From UBA6183 sp046314755 (GTDB taxonomy: Bacteria > Bacteroidota > Bacteroidia > UKL13-3): 64,000 nucleotides of DNA. Shown here one piece after another: positions 1 to 8,335 of the stretch; within the stretch, counting starts at the first letter, position 1; the number at the start of each line of letters is the position of its first letter. The position numbers and the translations under genes were made by a program. Location of the stretch: assembly GCA_046314755.1 (NCBI GenBank), contig JBKDBG010000077.1, positions 1-64,000 of the forward strand. Reading direction: 5' to 3'. The notes below the pieces were generated by a model. It did not search any database and was not told the DNA's origin. It saw nothing but the letters and a program-made list of their open reading frames with translations.

Positions 1-1
1 T

Positions 2-469
2 GTTGAGCCTATTGAAAAACCAAGAGTGCCTGAGGCTAATTCTCAATTTAAAAAACGAGATAAAACTGCAAGCAACCAAGATGGTTTTGGCGATAATAAA
101 GCTCCGGGAAATCAAGGTGATGAAAATGGAGAACCGGGCGGTGATCCAAATGGAGGTGGAAGAGGAAATACGGCACCGGGTGCTGGAGGAAACGGCTCGG
201 GAATTGGATTTGAATTAGCCGGAAGAAGCATGGTTAAAAAACCAACTATTGAAGACAATACCAAAGAAACCGGTAAAGTGGTAATTGATATTGAAGTGGA
301 TAGAACAGGTAGGGTAGTCAATGCAAGATTGGCCCGTCAAGGTACAACAAACCCCGCCCTAATACCTAAAGCATTACAAGCTGCTAAGGAAACTAAATTT
401 AGTGCAAATGCGAAGGCTGAAGAAATTCAATACGGTAAGTTAACCATCTATTTTAGGTTGAAACCCTAG
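2..469 (+). CDS. TonB-like energy transducer, C-terminal part (cut by window edge)
   Basis: The frame is open through the left edge, so only the last 155 residues are visible. They consist of a low-complexity linker rich in Gly, Asn, Pro and acidic residues, then a compact domain of about 80 residues beginning near GRSMVKKP, with the alternating pattern VVIDIEVDRTG and a closing beta strand LTIYFRLKP. That layout (flexible periplasmic linker plus small alpha/beta domain) matches TonB C-terminal-type proteins of Bacteroidota, which pass proton-motive energy from ExbB/ExbD to outer-membrane receptors. The N-terminal membrane anchor must lie upstream of the window. A partner receptor lies at 8332-10671, but pairing is not shown. 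The assignment rests on fold-like pattern rather than a strict motif. Confidence 0.6.
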   Translation, partial: VEPIEKPRVPEANSQFKKRDKTASNQDGFGDNKAPGNQGDENGEPGGDPNGGGRGNTAPGAGGNGSGIGFELAGRSMVKKPTIEDNTKETGKVVIDIEVDRTGRVVNARLARQGTTNPALIPKALQAAKETKFSANAKAEEIQYGKLTIYFRLKP

Positions 470-474
470 TTGGT

Positions 475-1917
475 TTAAAAATGAGTATAGTTTATTTGAA
501 CTGGTCTTAAATTTACATTCAAATGTTTACTTACTATTTCTCTCATTAAATTAATGGGATTTGCCCCATTAGGTATTTGCTTTATTTTTCCAGTGTTATC
601 ATATAACATCATCTGAATATTTGAATCTTCTTGAGGCTTTCCATTTTCCCTTGAACCATGGTCGGAATGAATAAAAATAACAAGTGGTTTATTGATTCTA
701 TCGTATTCTTTAATCGTATGATTTATGTATTTTATTAATTGAGTGTTTTGGTATTTCACTTGTTGGATATAATCATTACTTGGCGTTCTTTTTCCTGTAC
801 TATCATACCTGTAAATGGGATGACTGATTAACCAATGCGAATACAGAAATCGGGATTGTTCCATATTGGTTTCCTTCAATAACCTATCCCAACCTTCAAA
901 AGTACTTTTGTCATATTGGTAAAACCAATTTTTCTCATCGAAAGGGCTTACTTGAAAAATACTAATCGTTTTTTTTACAATTCTAAAAATGAGATGACGC
1001 GTGATTACATTATGAAAAAAACTCCATTCCGGTTCAATATCGGATTCGGCAAAAAAGTATGGTTTATCATCAAAAAAAATACTGTTCGTAGAGATATTGT
1101 ATTGGTTATTCTGCAAGAGTTGAAATAGGGAGTTATTGATGATCTCTTTCTTTACAATCCAATCCATATTGCTATTACAAATGGCAGGATTTTTATACGC
1201 ACTTAAGTTTAATACCGAGCTCATTACACCTATGGTGGCGTTGGTATTGCTTGTGCAATTTTTTCCAACCAATAACCCTAAATTTTCAACTGTATCAATA
1301 AATGATTGATTGTTGAATGACCAGTATTTTTTTAGTCCTTCATTACCTGACAAATTATCAAGTACCAGATAAATAATATCAGGCTTAGTTGAATTATTTG
1401 AAGGAGAAATAGCGATGGATTGCTTGGGTTGATAATGCAGATAGGTATTAGCATAACTCCAAACTCGACTTGTTAAAACCGTAAGTAAAAAGATCAATAA
1501 AAACCGGTGAATAAACTTTAACCCCCATTCTTTTTTTGCGACAAAATAAGTTATGCAAGTAAGGGAAATGGCCACAACAGAATATAACTGTTTAAATAGT
1601 TTTTGTTGTTCCATTCTCCAATGCTCATTTCGAATCAGAAGTAAATTTCCTTTTGCAATCCAGTAGGGAAATTTGAGTATGCCGTATCCGTATAACGAAA
1701 GCAGTAATAGTAAAACAACAATTGCTGTTTCGCTTGCGTGAGTATGAAGTTTGAGCTTAGTAATGAGCAATGAGGATGCTTGCAATACAAATAAATTAAA
1801 TAAAAACAGAAGTAAGCAAGATCCTATGAATCCTAACCAAGGAGCAACAAATAAATTAAAATTAATGATTATTGAGATACAGGAAATGATAAATGCAATT
1901 TTTAATTTATTAACCAT
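475..1917 (-). CDS. Membrane-bound sulfatase-fold (alkaline phosphatase superfamily) protein
   Basis: 480 residues. Residues 1 to about 160 hold around five hydrophobic segments. The rest is a soluble domain of the alkaline phosphatase/sulfatase superfamily: PDIIYLVLD at 179-187 (metal-binding Asp), TNATIG at 225-230 with Thr228 as likely nucleophile, and FIHSDHGSR near residue 418 (metal-binding Asp-His). The architecture resembles phosphoethanolamine or phosphoglycerol transferases and related sulfatase-like membrane proteins that modify lipids or glycans outside the inner membrane; the substrate cannot be told. It is the last gene of a leftward unit: its start overlaps the end of the methyltransferase gene by 8 bp, so translation is probably coupled. 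Its stop lies 5 bp from the convergent TonB-like gene. Family assignment is firm; activity is inferred. Confidence 0.72.
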   Translation of the reverse strand: MVNKLKIAFIISCISIIINFNLFVAPWLGFIGSCLLLFLFNLFVLQASSLLITKLKLHTHASETAIVVLLLLLSLYGYGILKFPYWIAKGNLLLIRNEHWRMEQQKLFKQLYSVVAISLTCITYFVAKKEWGLKFIHRFLLIFLLTVLTSRVWSYANTYLHYQPKQSIAISPSNNSTKPDIIYLVLDNLSGNEGLKKYWSFNNQSFIDTVENLGLLVGKNCTSNTNATIGVMSSVLNLSAYKNPAICNSNMDWIVKKEIINNSLFQLLQNNQYNISTNSIFFDDKPYFFAESDIEPEWSFFHNVITRHLIFRIVKKTISIFQVSPFDEKNWFYQYDKSTFEGWDRLLKETNMEQSRFLYSHWLISHPIYRYDSTGKRTPSNDYIQQVKYQNTQLIKYINHTIKEYDRINKPLVIFIHSDHGSRENGKPQEDSNIQMMLYDNTGKIKQIPNGANPINLMREIVSKHLNVNLRPVQINYTHF

Positions 1918-3301
1918 GCTTTTTTTGCATTAAGTAAAGTATCCTTTGGCTATCCTCAACTTTTTGTTTGGTAATCACTTCAAATTTTTCACTAAATATA
2001 CTTTCAAATTGATCCTGTGAATAGTTTGAAAAAATTTGGTCTCTTCCTCTTTTAAGTTTAATTACTTGTTCATCAATAGGCAAAACAAATTCAATGATTA
2101 AATAATCATTTGTGGTTTCATGGAAAAAGGAGCAAGCCTTATCTAAGGGAACATTTAAACTAAACACGATGTGGTGTATTAGCGCAAGCGCCAACACAAG
2201 GTCCGGTTTTTGTCTTTCTAAAATTGAATTTCTTTCTTGAAGTGCCCAACCTTTGGATCCGGTAGGATTCCCTAAATCTATGATCAATGGGAGAATGTTT
2301 GATGGATTTTGCTTTAAAAATGTGTAATGTTGATTTACAGCATTTTCATCTACATCCATTGCTACCACAGGAATTCCTTTTGCACTTACTAAACTGCTAT
2401 ATTTTCCGTCATTGGCACCAATATCCCAAGTTAATTTTATTCCTGAAACTTTCGTTAACGCATCTTCTATAAAAGTTGCTTTTGCCTTGTTGGCTTGGTT
2501 GGTGTAATTATTATTGGCTGTGTAATAATCATCCCAAGCAGTTTTTTGTTTTTTTAACTCAAGATTATTGACTGTATTTTTTAGGTGTTTTATTAATACC
2601 AGATGTTTGTTTAAACTAAAATTAGAATGAACCCGGTTGTTTAATTCTGTTTTATGGGCTGATTTGATAATGGATTTTGCATGCAAATGAAGGTGAAAAT
2701 ATAAACCCAAATTAAACTTACTTTTTAATGGCAAAAGTTTCGAGGTTAAATCTAATGGTATTCCATCAATATAGTGTCTGAATAAATGATTCAACCTTAA
2801 ATCAACTTTTGACATTAGAGCCAAGGGGCCTAAAAAATGCCTGCAGAATTGCCCGTATGCTATCCAAGGTTTTTGTTCATCAAGAATTTCAAATGAACTC
2901 GTATCAATAAATATTGGCTTGCCATTTAAGAATTGAATGTTGTAAGCGTTTGCGTCCTTCAACGTCATTCCAAATTGAAGTGCGGTTTCTTGTATAGTTA
3001 AAGTAAGTAGAGCGGCATCTTTTAACTGATCAAAACACCATTCATACGGATAACTGATAAATTGTAGCTGTTGAGGTAAAAGAACTTTATTGTTAATTGT
3101 AGGTATTTCAACCTCTTCATGTTTTACAAGTAATTCTTTTTCAATCAATGTATTGTATAATCCGCTTTCGGTAAGTTTGTTATAATGCGGTTCATAGTCG
3201 GGGTTTATTACTCTGTGTATTTTACCTTGGTAATATTTAATATAACCGTGCGGGTCTTTGAATGAGGACGGATGCGACCTTGGGGCAGAAGAATTAATCA
3301 T
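1910..3301 (-). CDS. NoeA-like class I SAM-dependent methyltransferase
   Basis: 463 residues. The C-terminal half has a class I methyltransferase signature: WDIGANDGKYS (SAM-binding motif I), then VVAMDVDE (motif II acidic end) and a downstream LVLALALIHHI stretch. The N-terminal half carries LKDANAYNIQF followed by PIFIDTSSFE, which looks like a kinase-type catalytic/metal pair (D-x-N-x-x-N and IDT) and is typical of proteins annotated as nodulation protein NoeA-like. No signal peptide or membrane segment is visible, so it should be cytosolic. It lies 1 bp downstream of a 48-residue membrane microprotein and overlaps the sulfatase-fold gene, suggesting a shared role in modifying an envelope molecule. 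The methyl acceptor is unknown. Confidence 0.72.
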   Translation of the reverse strand: MINSSAPRSHPSSFKDPHGYIKYYQGKIHRVINPDYEPHYNKLTESGLYNTLIEKELLVKHEEVEIPTINNKVLLPQQLQFISYPYEWCFDQLKDAALLTLTIQETALQFGMTLKDANAYNIQFLNGKPIFIDTSSFEILDEQKPWIAYGQFCRHFLGPLALMSKVDLRLNHLFRHYIDGIPLDLTSKLLPLKSKFNLGLYFHLHLHAKSIIKSAHKTELNNRVHSNFSLNKHLVLIKHLKNTVNNLELKKQKTAWDDYYTANNNYTNQANKAKATFIEDALTKVSGIKLTWDIGANDGKYSSLVSAKGIPVVAMDVDENAVNQHYTFLKQNPSNILPLIIDLGNPTGSKGWALQERNSILERQKPDLVLALALIHHIVFSLNVPLDKACSFFHETTNDYLIIEFVLPIDEQVIKLKRGRDQIFSNYSQDQFESIFSEKFEVITKQKVEDSQRILYLMQKKHG

Positions 3302-3302
3302 T

Positions 3303-3449
3303 TTATTTTTTGAACAAGCCCTTTATCCAGCCTTTTATACTACCGAAGTATGATTTTAATGTTACAACCGCTCCCAATACACCTGCAATTATTACTTGAA
3401 AAACAATACTTCCGGTTCCCGGATCAATATATAAGATAAGGGTTTGCAT
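3303..3449 (-). CDS. 48-residue membrane microprotein with YIDPGTGS motif
   Basis: A short ORF from ATG (complement of 3447-3449) to TAA (complement of 3303-3305), 48 residues. It starts MQTLILYIDPGTGS, continues as one hydrophobic helix (about residues 15-31) and ends in a basic tail (KGWIKGLFKK). The N-terminal YIDPGTGS block before a single membrane span is, as I recall, a recurring microprotein family next to sulfatase-fold and methyltransferase genes in many bacteria; I know no characterised function. The stop sits 1 bp before the ATG of the NoeA-like gene on the same strand, so all three genes look like one operon with this as first gene. The conserved block and tight spacing support real coding despite the small size. 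Confidence 0.78.
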   Translation of the reverse strand: MQTLILYIDPGTGSIVFQVIIAGVLGAVVTLKSYFGSIKGWIKGLFKK

Positions 3450-3563
3450 TTTATTTAATTATGTTTTAATGCTGCAATAATAATATATTCACACAAAAAA
3501 TTACTGTAAATTACGTTCAAAAATAATTAATTTGATATAGATTTATCAAAGTTAACTGGGTGT

Positions 3564-4040
3564 TTACTTATTTTTTAGAAACAAACCAACAATCGCACCT
3601 GTTACTGATCCCATAAACAAAGCGCCAATTATACTTTGAAGCATGTAACTGCGTAAAGAAAAATAACTTTCGGCAGCTTCCTTGGTCATCATTTGTTGGG
3701 TTACGGTATAATCAATCATGTTTTCGAAGAAATGCGGGCTAATCAAATAGTAGGTAGCCAATACATTAATTGGGCTCAATGCGGCTGTAATGATACTTAG
3801 TATTAATCCTGATACAAAGGCTTGCTTATATTGTATGGAGCCGTTGTAATCATTTTTACGCTTGTCCATCAAGGCAAATACGTAAATTAAAATTGCCGGT
3901 ACAGCAATAATATTGGTGAGTAAAGCATGTTTTTTGATGTTGATATCATGCAATCCGGTTGCATTTTCAATACCCATCCAGGTCATTGACATGATGGTGA
4001 AAATAATGGCCCACTTTAATTCGATTTTATAATTATTCAT
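3564..4040 (-). CDS. DUF4199 family membrane protein
   Basis: 158 residues with four hydrophobic segments (about 10-28, 40-58, 75-98 and 135-154) and the DUF4199-type middle region, in which a YKQAF motif follows a charged loop and precedes the third helix, then an amphipathic segment rich in Met/Glu before the last helix. The family is confined mainly to Bacteroidota and has no established function. It follows phoH with a 15-bp gap on the same strand and is probably co-transcribed with it. A second DUF4199 paralogue is at 35005-35553. The 114 bp between this gene and the microprotein show no obvious terminator. Confidence 0.8.
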   Translation of the reverse strand: MNNYKIELKWAIIFTIMSMTWMGIENATGLHDINIKKHALLTNIIAVPAILIYVFALMDKRKNDYNGSIQYKQAFVSGLILSIITAALSPINVLATYYLISPHFFENMIDYTVTQQMMTKEAAESYFSLRSYMLQSIIGALFMGSVTGAIVGLFLKNK

Positions 4041-4055
4041 ATGTTTTTAAATCAC

Positions 4056-5390
4056 TTACAATAATAAATTGGCAATATTGGCTAGTTCACTTCTTTCGCC
4101 TTTTTCTAAGGTTACATGCGCATACAATGCATTGTCTTTAATACGATCAATCAAATAACTCAAACCGTTTGATTGTGCGTCCAAATAGGGTGTATCAATT
4201 TGAAAAACATCACCAGTGAAAATAATTTTACTGCCTTCTCCTGCACGTGTAATAATGGTTTTAACCTCAAGTGGAGTAAGGTTTTGCGCCTCATCAATAA
4301 TAAATAAAATATTAGATAAGCTGCGTCCGCGGATGTAAGCCAATGGGGTAACCATTAACTTCTCTTGATTAACCATATCAGTTAATTTTTGGTATTCTTT
4401 ATCGGTTTCTTTCCACTGATTTTGTATCAATTTTAGGTTATCCCACAATGGTTCCATATACGGATTTACCTTGCTTTTGATATCACCCGGTAAGTAGCCG
4501 ATGTCTTTGTTGCCAAGCGGTACAATTGGTCGTGCCAAGTAAATCTGTCGGTAATTCTGACGTTGCTCCAAGGCTGCTGCCAACGCAAGTAAGGTTTTGC
4601 CGGTACCCGCCACGCCTTGTATACTTACTAATGAAATATTTGGATTGAGCACCGCATGCATGGCAAAAGTTTGTTCGGCATTACGCGGCTTAATGCCGTA
4701 ACAACTGCGCTTATCAATTTTTTCAATGCTTTCGTTTTGTGGATTGAAAAAACAAAGCACGCTTGTTTTGTTGTTTTTTAAAATAAAGTAATGATTGGCT
4801 GCCGGCTTCTCATCAAATAACAAATCATAACTCACAAACCCATCAGCATAAATCAAATCAATAATGGTTTGTTTAACCCCATCAATGGTAGTAATGCCGG
4901 TGTGCAATGCATCCAGATTTTTTATTTTCCCGGTTTCATAATCCTCGGCCGTAATATTTAAAGCTTTTGCTTTTAAACGCAGGTTTACATCCTTGGTTAC
5001 AAGAATTACTTTTCTGCCTTTTTCTTTCTGTTGAATGGCAATGGCTGCATTAAGTATTCTATGGTCCGCTTTTCTTTCACCAAATACCACTTCGGCATCA
5101 ACACTTGTTCTCTCGTGAAATTGTACTTTAAACTTACCTCGGCCTCTTCCGTTAATCGGTATCCAGTCGGTTAAGGTGTATTGGCCTGATAGTTTATCTA
5201 AAAATCGAATAAATTCTCTGGCTTCATAATTAATGGTATCGTTTCCTTTTTTAAAATTGTCCAACTCTTCAAGTACTGTTATGGGAATGGCCACATCATG
5301 TTCCTGAAAATTTGTGATACATTTATGATCATATAAAAATACGGAAGTATCAAGAACAAAAATTTTGCGTTCGGGTGCTTTTTTGGCCAT
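4056..5390 (-). CDS. phoH: PIN-PhoH family ATPase/ribonuclease
   Basis: 444 residues in the two-domain PhoH2 arrangement. The N-terminal PIN domain has the expected acidic residues (VLDTSVFLYD near residue 12, PITVLEELD, then DHRILNAA and VTKDVNLR). The C-terminal PhoH ATPase has Walker A GVAGTGKT, Walker B FIIDEAQN and a conserved ITRAGEGSKIIFTGD segment. Proteins of this type couple RNA unwinding to PIN-type RNA cleavage; the cellular role in Bacteroidota is not settled. The ATG at 5390 gives the usual short N-terminus before the PIN domain. A DUF4199 gene follows 15 bp downstream. Confidence 0.93.
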   Translation of the reverse strand: MAKKAPERKIFVLDTSVFLYDHKCITNFQEHDVAIPITVLEELDNFKKGNDTINYEAREFIRFLDKLSGQYTLTDWIPINGRGRGKFKVQFHERTSVDAEVVFGERKADHRILNAAIAIQQKEKGRKVILVTKDVNLRLKAKALNITAEDYETGKIKNLDALHTGITTIDGVKQTIIDLIYADGFVSYDLLFDEKPAANHYFILKNNKTSVLCFFNPQNESIEKIDKRSCYGIKPRNAEQTFAMHAVLNPNISLVSIQGVAGTGKTLLALAAALEQRQNYRQIYLARPIVPLGNKDIGYLPGDIKSKVNPYMEPLWDNLKLIQNQWKETDKEYQKLTDMVNQEKLMVTPLAYIRGRSLSNILFIIDEAQNLTPLEVKTIITRAGEGSKIIFTGDVFQIDTPYLDAQSNGLSYLIDRIKDNALYAHVTLEKGERSELANIANLLL

Positions 5391-5544
5391 GGCTTTAGTA
5401 TTTGATGTGAATAATTATAAAATCAATTTATTAGATAGGAACTAATTTGAAGGATTTAGTTGTAAACACAATGTGTAAATGTGATTGAAAATTCGTAAAT
5501 ACAGGTGTTTGCGTTTGTTTTATTAATTACTTTGCAGGTTGATT

Positions 5545-6474
5545 ATGAAGTTACAATTGGATTTTACATTCGCGTCTCAATTTCAGGTAAATTATAACAA
5601 ACCTTTGTTAACGTTGGGCTCTTGTTTTGCCGAAGAAGTGGGTGAGCGGTTGAAGAAACATTATTTTAAAACGGTATTAAATCCGAATGGTATATTGTTT
5701 AACCCAATAAGTATTGCCAATGCATTGGCACAATATGCACAAAAGGAGTTTAACGGTAAGGTATTTTATCATAATGAGTTGTGGCAAAGTTGGGATTATC
5801 ATGGTGCTTTTTCGCATCCTCAAATGGAAGTTGCGTTAGCACAAATGAAACACGCTCATCATATCGCACATGAGCACGTAAAACAGCATCCAGTATTGCT
5901 TATTACTTTTGGTTCTGCATGGGTATATGAGTTGGTTGAAACCGGCCAGATTGTAGCCAACTGCCACAAAGTTCCTTCAGCGCATTTCCGTAAAAGATTG
6001 CTAAGCGTGGAGGAAATGATGAAAGCTTGGATAACCGTTTTAGAAATGCCTGCCTACCAAAATTTACAAGTTGTATTTACGGTTAGTCCTGTTCGATATG
6101 TTCGTGATGGGTTGGTTGAAAACAATAGGAGTAAGGCAAGGTTAATTGAACTCGTTCATGCTCTTATTGATAAACTTGGAAACCAACAAGTACAATATTT
6201 TCCGGCTTATGAACTGGTAATTGATGTGCTCAGAGATTATAGGTTTTATGACCAAGATATGTTGCATCCTACCGAACAAGCCGTAGATATTGTTTGGGAT
6301 AAATTTATACAATATGGCATGGATGAACCTACCCAACAGTTTACGCAAGAGGCAAGCAGCATCATAGCCATGGAGTCGCATCGGTTGTTACACCTTGAAA
6401 CGCCTGCAGCTAAAAAATTTATCGAAAATTTAAAAGCGAAAAAACGTGCGTTTGATTTGAAGTATTCGTTGTAA
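5545..6474 (+). CDS. GSCFA domain-containing protein
   Basis: 309 residues from the ATG at 5545; an in-frame TTG six bases earlier is less likely. The family-naming motif is literally present (LTLGSCFAEEVG, GSCFA at residues 25-29). GSCFA proteins look like SGNH/GDSL-type hydrolases: the GSCFA Ser fits block I, TFGSAWVYE and VSPVRY follow, and DMLHPTEQAVD supplies a plausible catalytic Asp-His pair near the C-terminus. No signal peptide is seen, so it should be cytosolic; the substrate is unknown. A TTACTTTG element at 5527-5534 ends 10 bp before the ATG. The gene converges on the ferredoxin-like gene with a 3-bp gap. Confidence 0.88.
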   Translation: MKLQLDFTFASQFQVNYNKPLLTLGSCFAEEVGERLKKHYFKTVLNPNGILFNPISIANALAQYAQKEFNGKVFYHNELWQSWDYHGAFSHPQMEVALAQMKHAHHIAHEHVKQHPVLLITFGSAWVYELVETGQIVANCHKVPSAHFRKRLLSVEEMMKAWITVLEMPAYQNLQVVFTVSPVRYVRDGLVENNRSKARLIELVHALIDKLGNQQVQYFPAYELVIDVLRDYRFYDQDMLHPTEQAVDIVWDKFIQYGMDEPTQQFTQEASSIIAMESHRLLHLETPAAKKFIENLKAKKRAFDLKYSL

Positions 6475-6477
6475 TGC

Positions 6478-6783
6478 TTAGAATTTTAATTCCAATTCAC
6501 TTACCACTTGGTTGTTAATGAGATGTTGTTCTACAATGCGTTCAACATCGGCCAAAGTTACTTTTCCGTAATAGGTTCCTTCCGGATAAACAACCAATGC
6601 CGGTCCGTTACTGCAAGCATCTATACAACCCGCACGTTGCGCCCTAATTTTGGTTTGTAAACCTTTATTTCTGATTGATTCTTTAAATGCATTTACCAAT
6701 TCCGTGCCTCTTGTATCTCCGCAACAAGCTTTGCCTTCTGCTTTTTGATTGGTGCAAATAAAAATGTGTTTTTCGTATCTCAT
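6478..6783 (-). CDS. Thioredoxin-like [2Fe-2S] ferredoxin
   Basis: 101 residues. The cysteine layout fits thioredoxin-fold [2Fe-2S] ferredoxins: HIFICTNQ with the first Cys near residue 10, two adjacent Cys at ACCGD, then RAGCIDACSNGP carrying two more, followed by ALVVYPEG and YGKVT. Such proteins carry electrons or serve as stand-alone versions of the NuoE C-terminal domain; the partner is not evident here. No signal peptide, so cytoplasmic. It is a monocistronic leftward gene: its start region faces the TerC gene and its stop is 3 bp from the GSCFA stop. Confidence 0.88.
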   Translation of the reverse strand: MRYEKHIFICTNQKAEGKACCGDTRGTELVNAFKESIRNKGLQTKIRAQRAGCIDACSNGPALVVYPEGTYYGKVTLADVERIVEQHLINNQVVSELELKF

Positions 6784-6858
6784 ACCTATGGCAAAAGTGC
6801 ATTTTTATCCCAAATTATTCCAATTGATTTTGCATATCTGTTTAAATATAAATTGGAT

Positions 6859-6866
6859 TATCTTTG
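6859..6866 (+). promoter_or_regulatory. Putative -7 element (TATCTTTG) for the TerC gene
   Basis: TATCTTTG matches the Bacteroidota -7 consensus TAnnTTTG exactly and ends 13 bp before the chosen TerC ATG at 6880. No well-spaced -33 TTTG is seen. The position supports the ATG over upstream non-ATG starts. Confidence 0.4.
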
Positions 6867-6879
6867 CGGGCTGAAACTT

Positions 6880-7629
6880 ATGGACATCATTGCATTGTTT
6901 AGTAAGCCCGAAGCATGGCTCTCGCTCATTACCTTGTCGGTAATGGAAATTGTACTTGGTATTGATAATGTAATCTTCATTTCGTTGGTTACATCAAAAC
7001 TACCTAAGCAAAAACAAAACAAAGCAAGACGTTTAGGCTTGTTCTTGGCTTTGTTTATTCGTTTAATTTTATTGTCGTTTATCAGTTACATCGTAAATGA
7101 AATGACGAATCCGATTCTTACTTTTTATAAGTATAGTTTGAGTTGGAGAGATATTATTTTACTGGCAGGTGGTTTGTTTTTATTGTATAAAAGTACAGTT
7201 GAGATTTACGAATTATTGGAGGTAGATGCCGAAGAACACAGCAAAAAAATAAGCCCTACCTTTTGGAATGTGGTATTTCAAGTGATTTTGATTGACATTG
7301 TATTTTCTTTTGATTCCATCATCACTGCGGTAGGCTTAGCCAAAGATTTACCGATTATGATTGCTGCGGTTGTGATCTCCATGATTATTATGCTTTTCTT
7401 CTCGTCTGCTATCAGTAAGTTTATTGATAAACATCCAAGTATAAAACTGTTGGCTTTGGCATTTTTGCTCACCATTGGTTTGTTATTGGTAGCCGAAGCA
7501 TTCGGGCAGCATGTACCAAAAGGTTATGTATATTTTGCTATGGCATTTTCCATTTCGGTTGAATTGCTCAATATGCGTATGCGTAAAAAGCCGTCAAAAC
7601 CTGTTGATTTAAAAGATATTTATAAATAG
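6880..7629 (+). CDS. TerC family integral membrane protein
   Basis: 249 residues from the ATG at 6880. A longer frame from a TTG at 6745 would overlap the divergent ferredoxin gene and add 45 residues unlike the family. Seven or so hydrophobic helices are visible. The two TerC signature segments are present: LEIVLGIDNVIF-type motif near residue 25 and DIVFSFDSIITAVGLAKD in the second half, with membrane-embedded acidic residues. TerC proteins are implicated in metal ion (Mn) export or metalation of secreted proteins and in tellurite resistance. The next gene (lipB) starts 4 bp downstream, so the two are probably co-transcribed without obvious functional link. Confidence 0.88.
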   Translation: MDIIALFSKPEAWLSLITLSVMEIVLGIDNVIFISLVTSKLPKQKQNKARRLGLFLALFIRLILLSFISYIVNEMTNPILTFYKYSLSWRDIILLAGGLFLLYKSTVEIYELLEVDAEEHSKKISPTFWNVVFQVILIDIVFSFDSIITAVGLAKDLPIMIAAVVISMIIMLFFSSAISKFIDKHPSIKLLALAFLLTIGLLLVAEAFGQHVPKGYVYFAMAFSISVELLNMRMRKKPSKPVDLKDIYK

Positions 7630-7633
7630 TTGA

Positions 7634-8335
7634 ATGGCTGTACAGGTTGATTTTATTGATTGGGGGCGGATTCCATATCAAGAGGCTTGGGACAAACAAG
7701 AAGCATTGTTTAAAGATAAAGTCGACCAAAAATTTTTGAACCGTTCATTACCTGAATCACAGCACATACTTCCCAATCATCAATTTATTTTATGTGAACA
7801 CCCGCATGTGTACACCTTAGGAAAAACTGGTGATGTAGCCAACTTGTTAATTAGTGAAGCGGAGTTAGATAAAATTGGAGCAACGTATGTTCCAATCAAT
7901 AGAGGAGGCGATATTACCTACCACGGTCCGGGACAAATTGTGGGTTATCCTATTTTAGATTTGGAGCAGTTTTTTACAGATATTCATAGATACCTTCGTA
8001 CACTTGAAGAAGTTATTATTAAAGTGATGGCGGAGTATGGATTAAAAGGCGAGCGTTACGAAGGCTACACCGGAGTTTGGTTAGATGTAGATGCTGCCGA
8101 TAAGGCCAGAAAAATTTGTGCCATGGGCGTACGATGCAGTCGCTGGGTTACCATGCACGGTTTTGCGTTTAATGTAAATACCGATTTAAATTATTTTAAC
8201 CACATTGTTCCTTGCGGTATTGATGATAAACAAGTAACCTCTTTGCAAGAAGAGTTGGGCTACAACTTAGATTTGAATGAAGTGAAGCAATTGGTGAAAA
8301 AACATTTTGCTGCTGAATTCAATGTAACCTATTAA
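7634..8335 (+). CDS. lipB: Octanoyl-[acyl carrier protein]:protein N-octanoyltransferase LipB
   Basis: 233 residues. It transfers the octanoyl group from acyl carrier protein to lipoyl domains, the first step of endogenous lipoate synthesis. Diagnostic motifs are RGGDITYHGPGQIVGYP in the centre, ARKICAMGVRCSRW with the catalytic Lys, and HIVPCGI with the catalytic Cys. Length fits the family (about 210-240). It lies 4 bp after the TerC gene and converges on the TonB-dependent receptor gene, with the two stop codons overlapping (8332-8335). lipA is not in the window. Confidence 0.95.
   Translation: MAVQVDFIDWGRIPYQEAWDKQEALFKDKVDQKFLNRSLPESQHILPNHQFILCEHPHVYTLGKTGDVANLLISEAELDKIGATYVPINRGGDITYHGPGQIVGYPILDLEQFFTDIHRYLRTLEEVIIKVMAEYGLKGERYEGYTGVWLDVDAADKARKICAMGVRCSRWVTMHGFAFNVNTDLNYFNHIVPCGIDDKQVTSLQEELGYNLDLNEVKQLVKKHFAAEFNVTY

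Noticed and set aside
6745..6879. Longer TerC start at a TTG
   Set aside because: It would overlap the divergent ferredoxin gene, adds residues unlike the family, and lies upstream of the exact -7 match.
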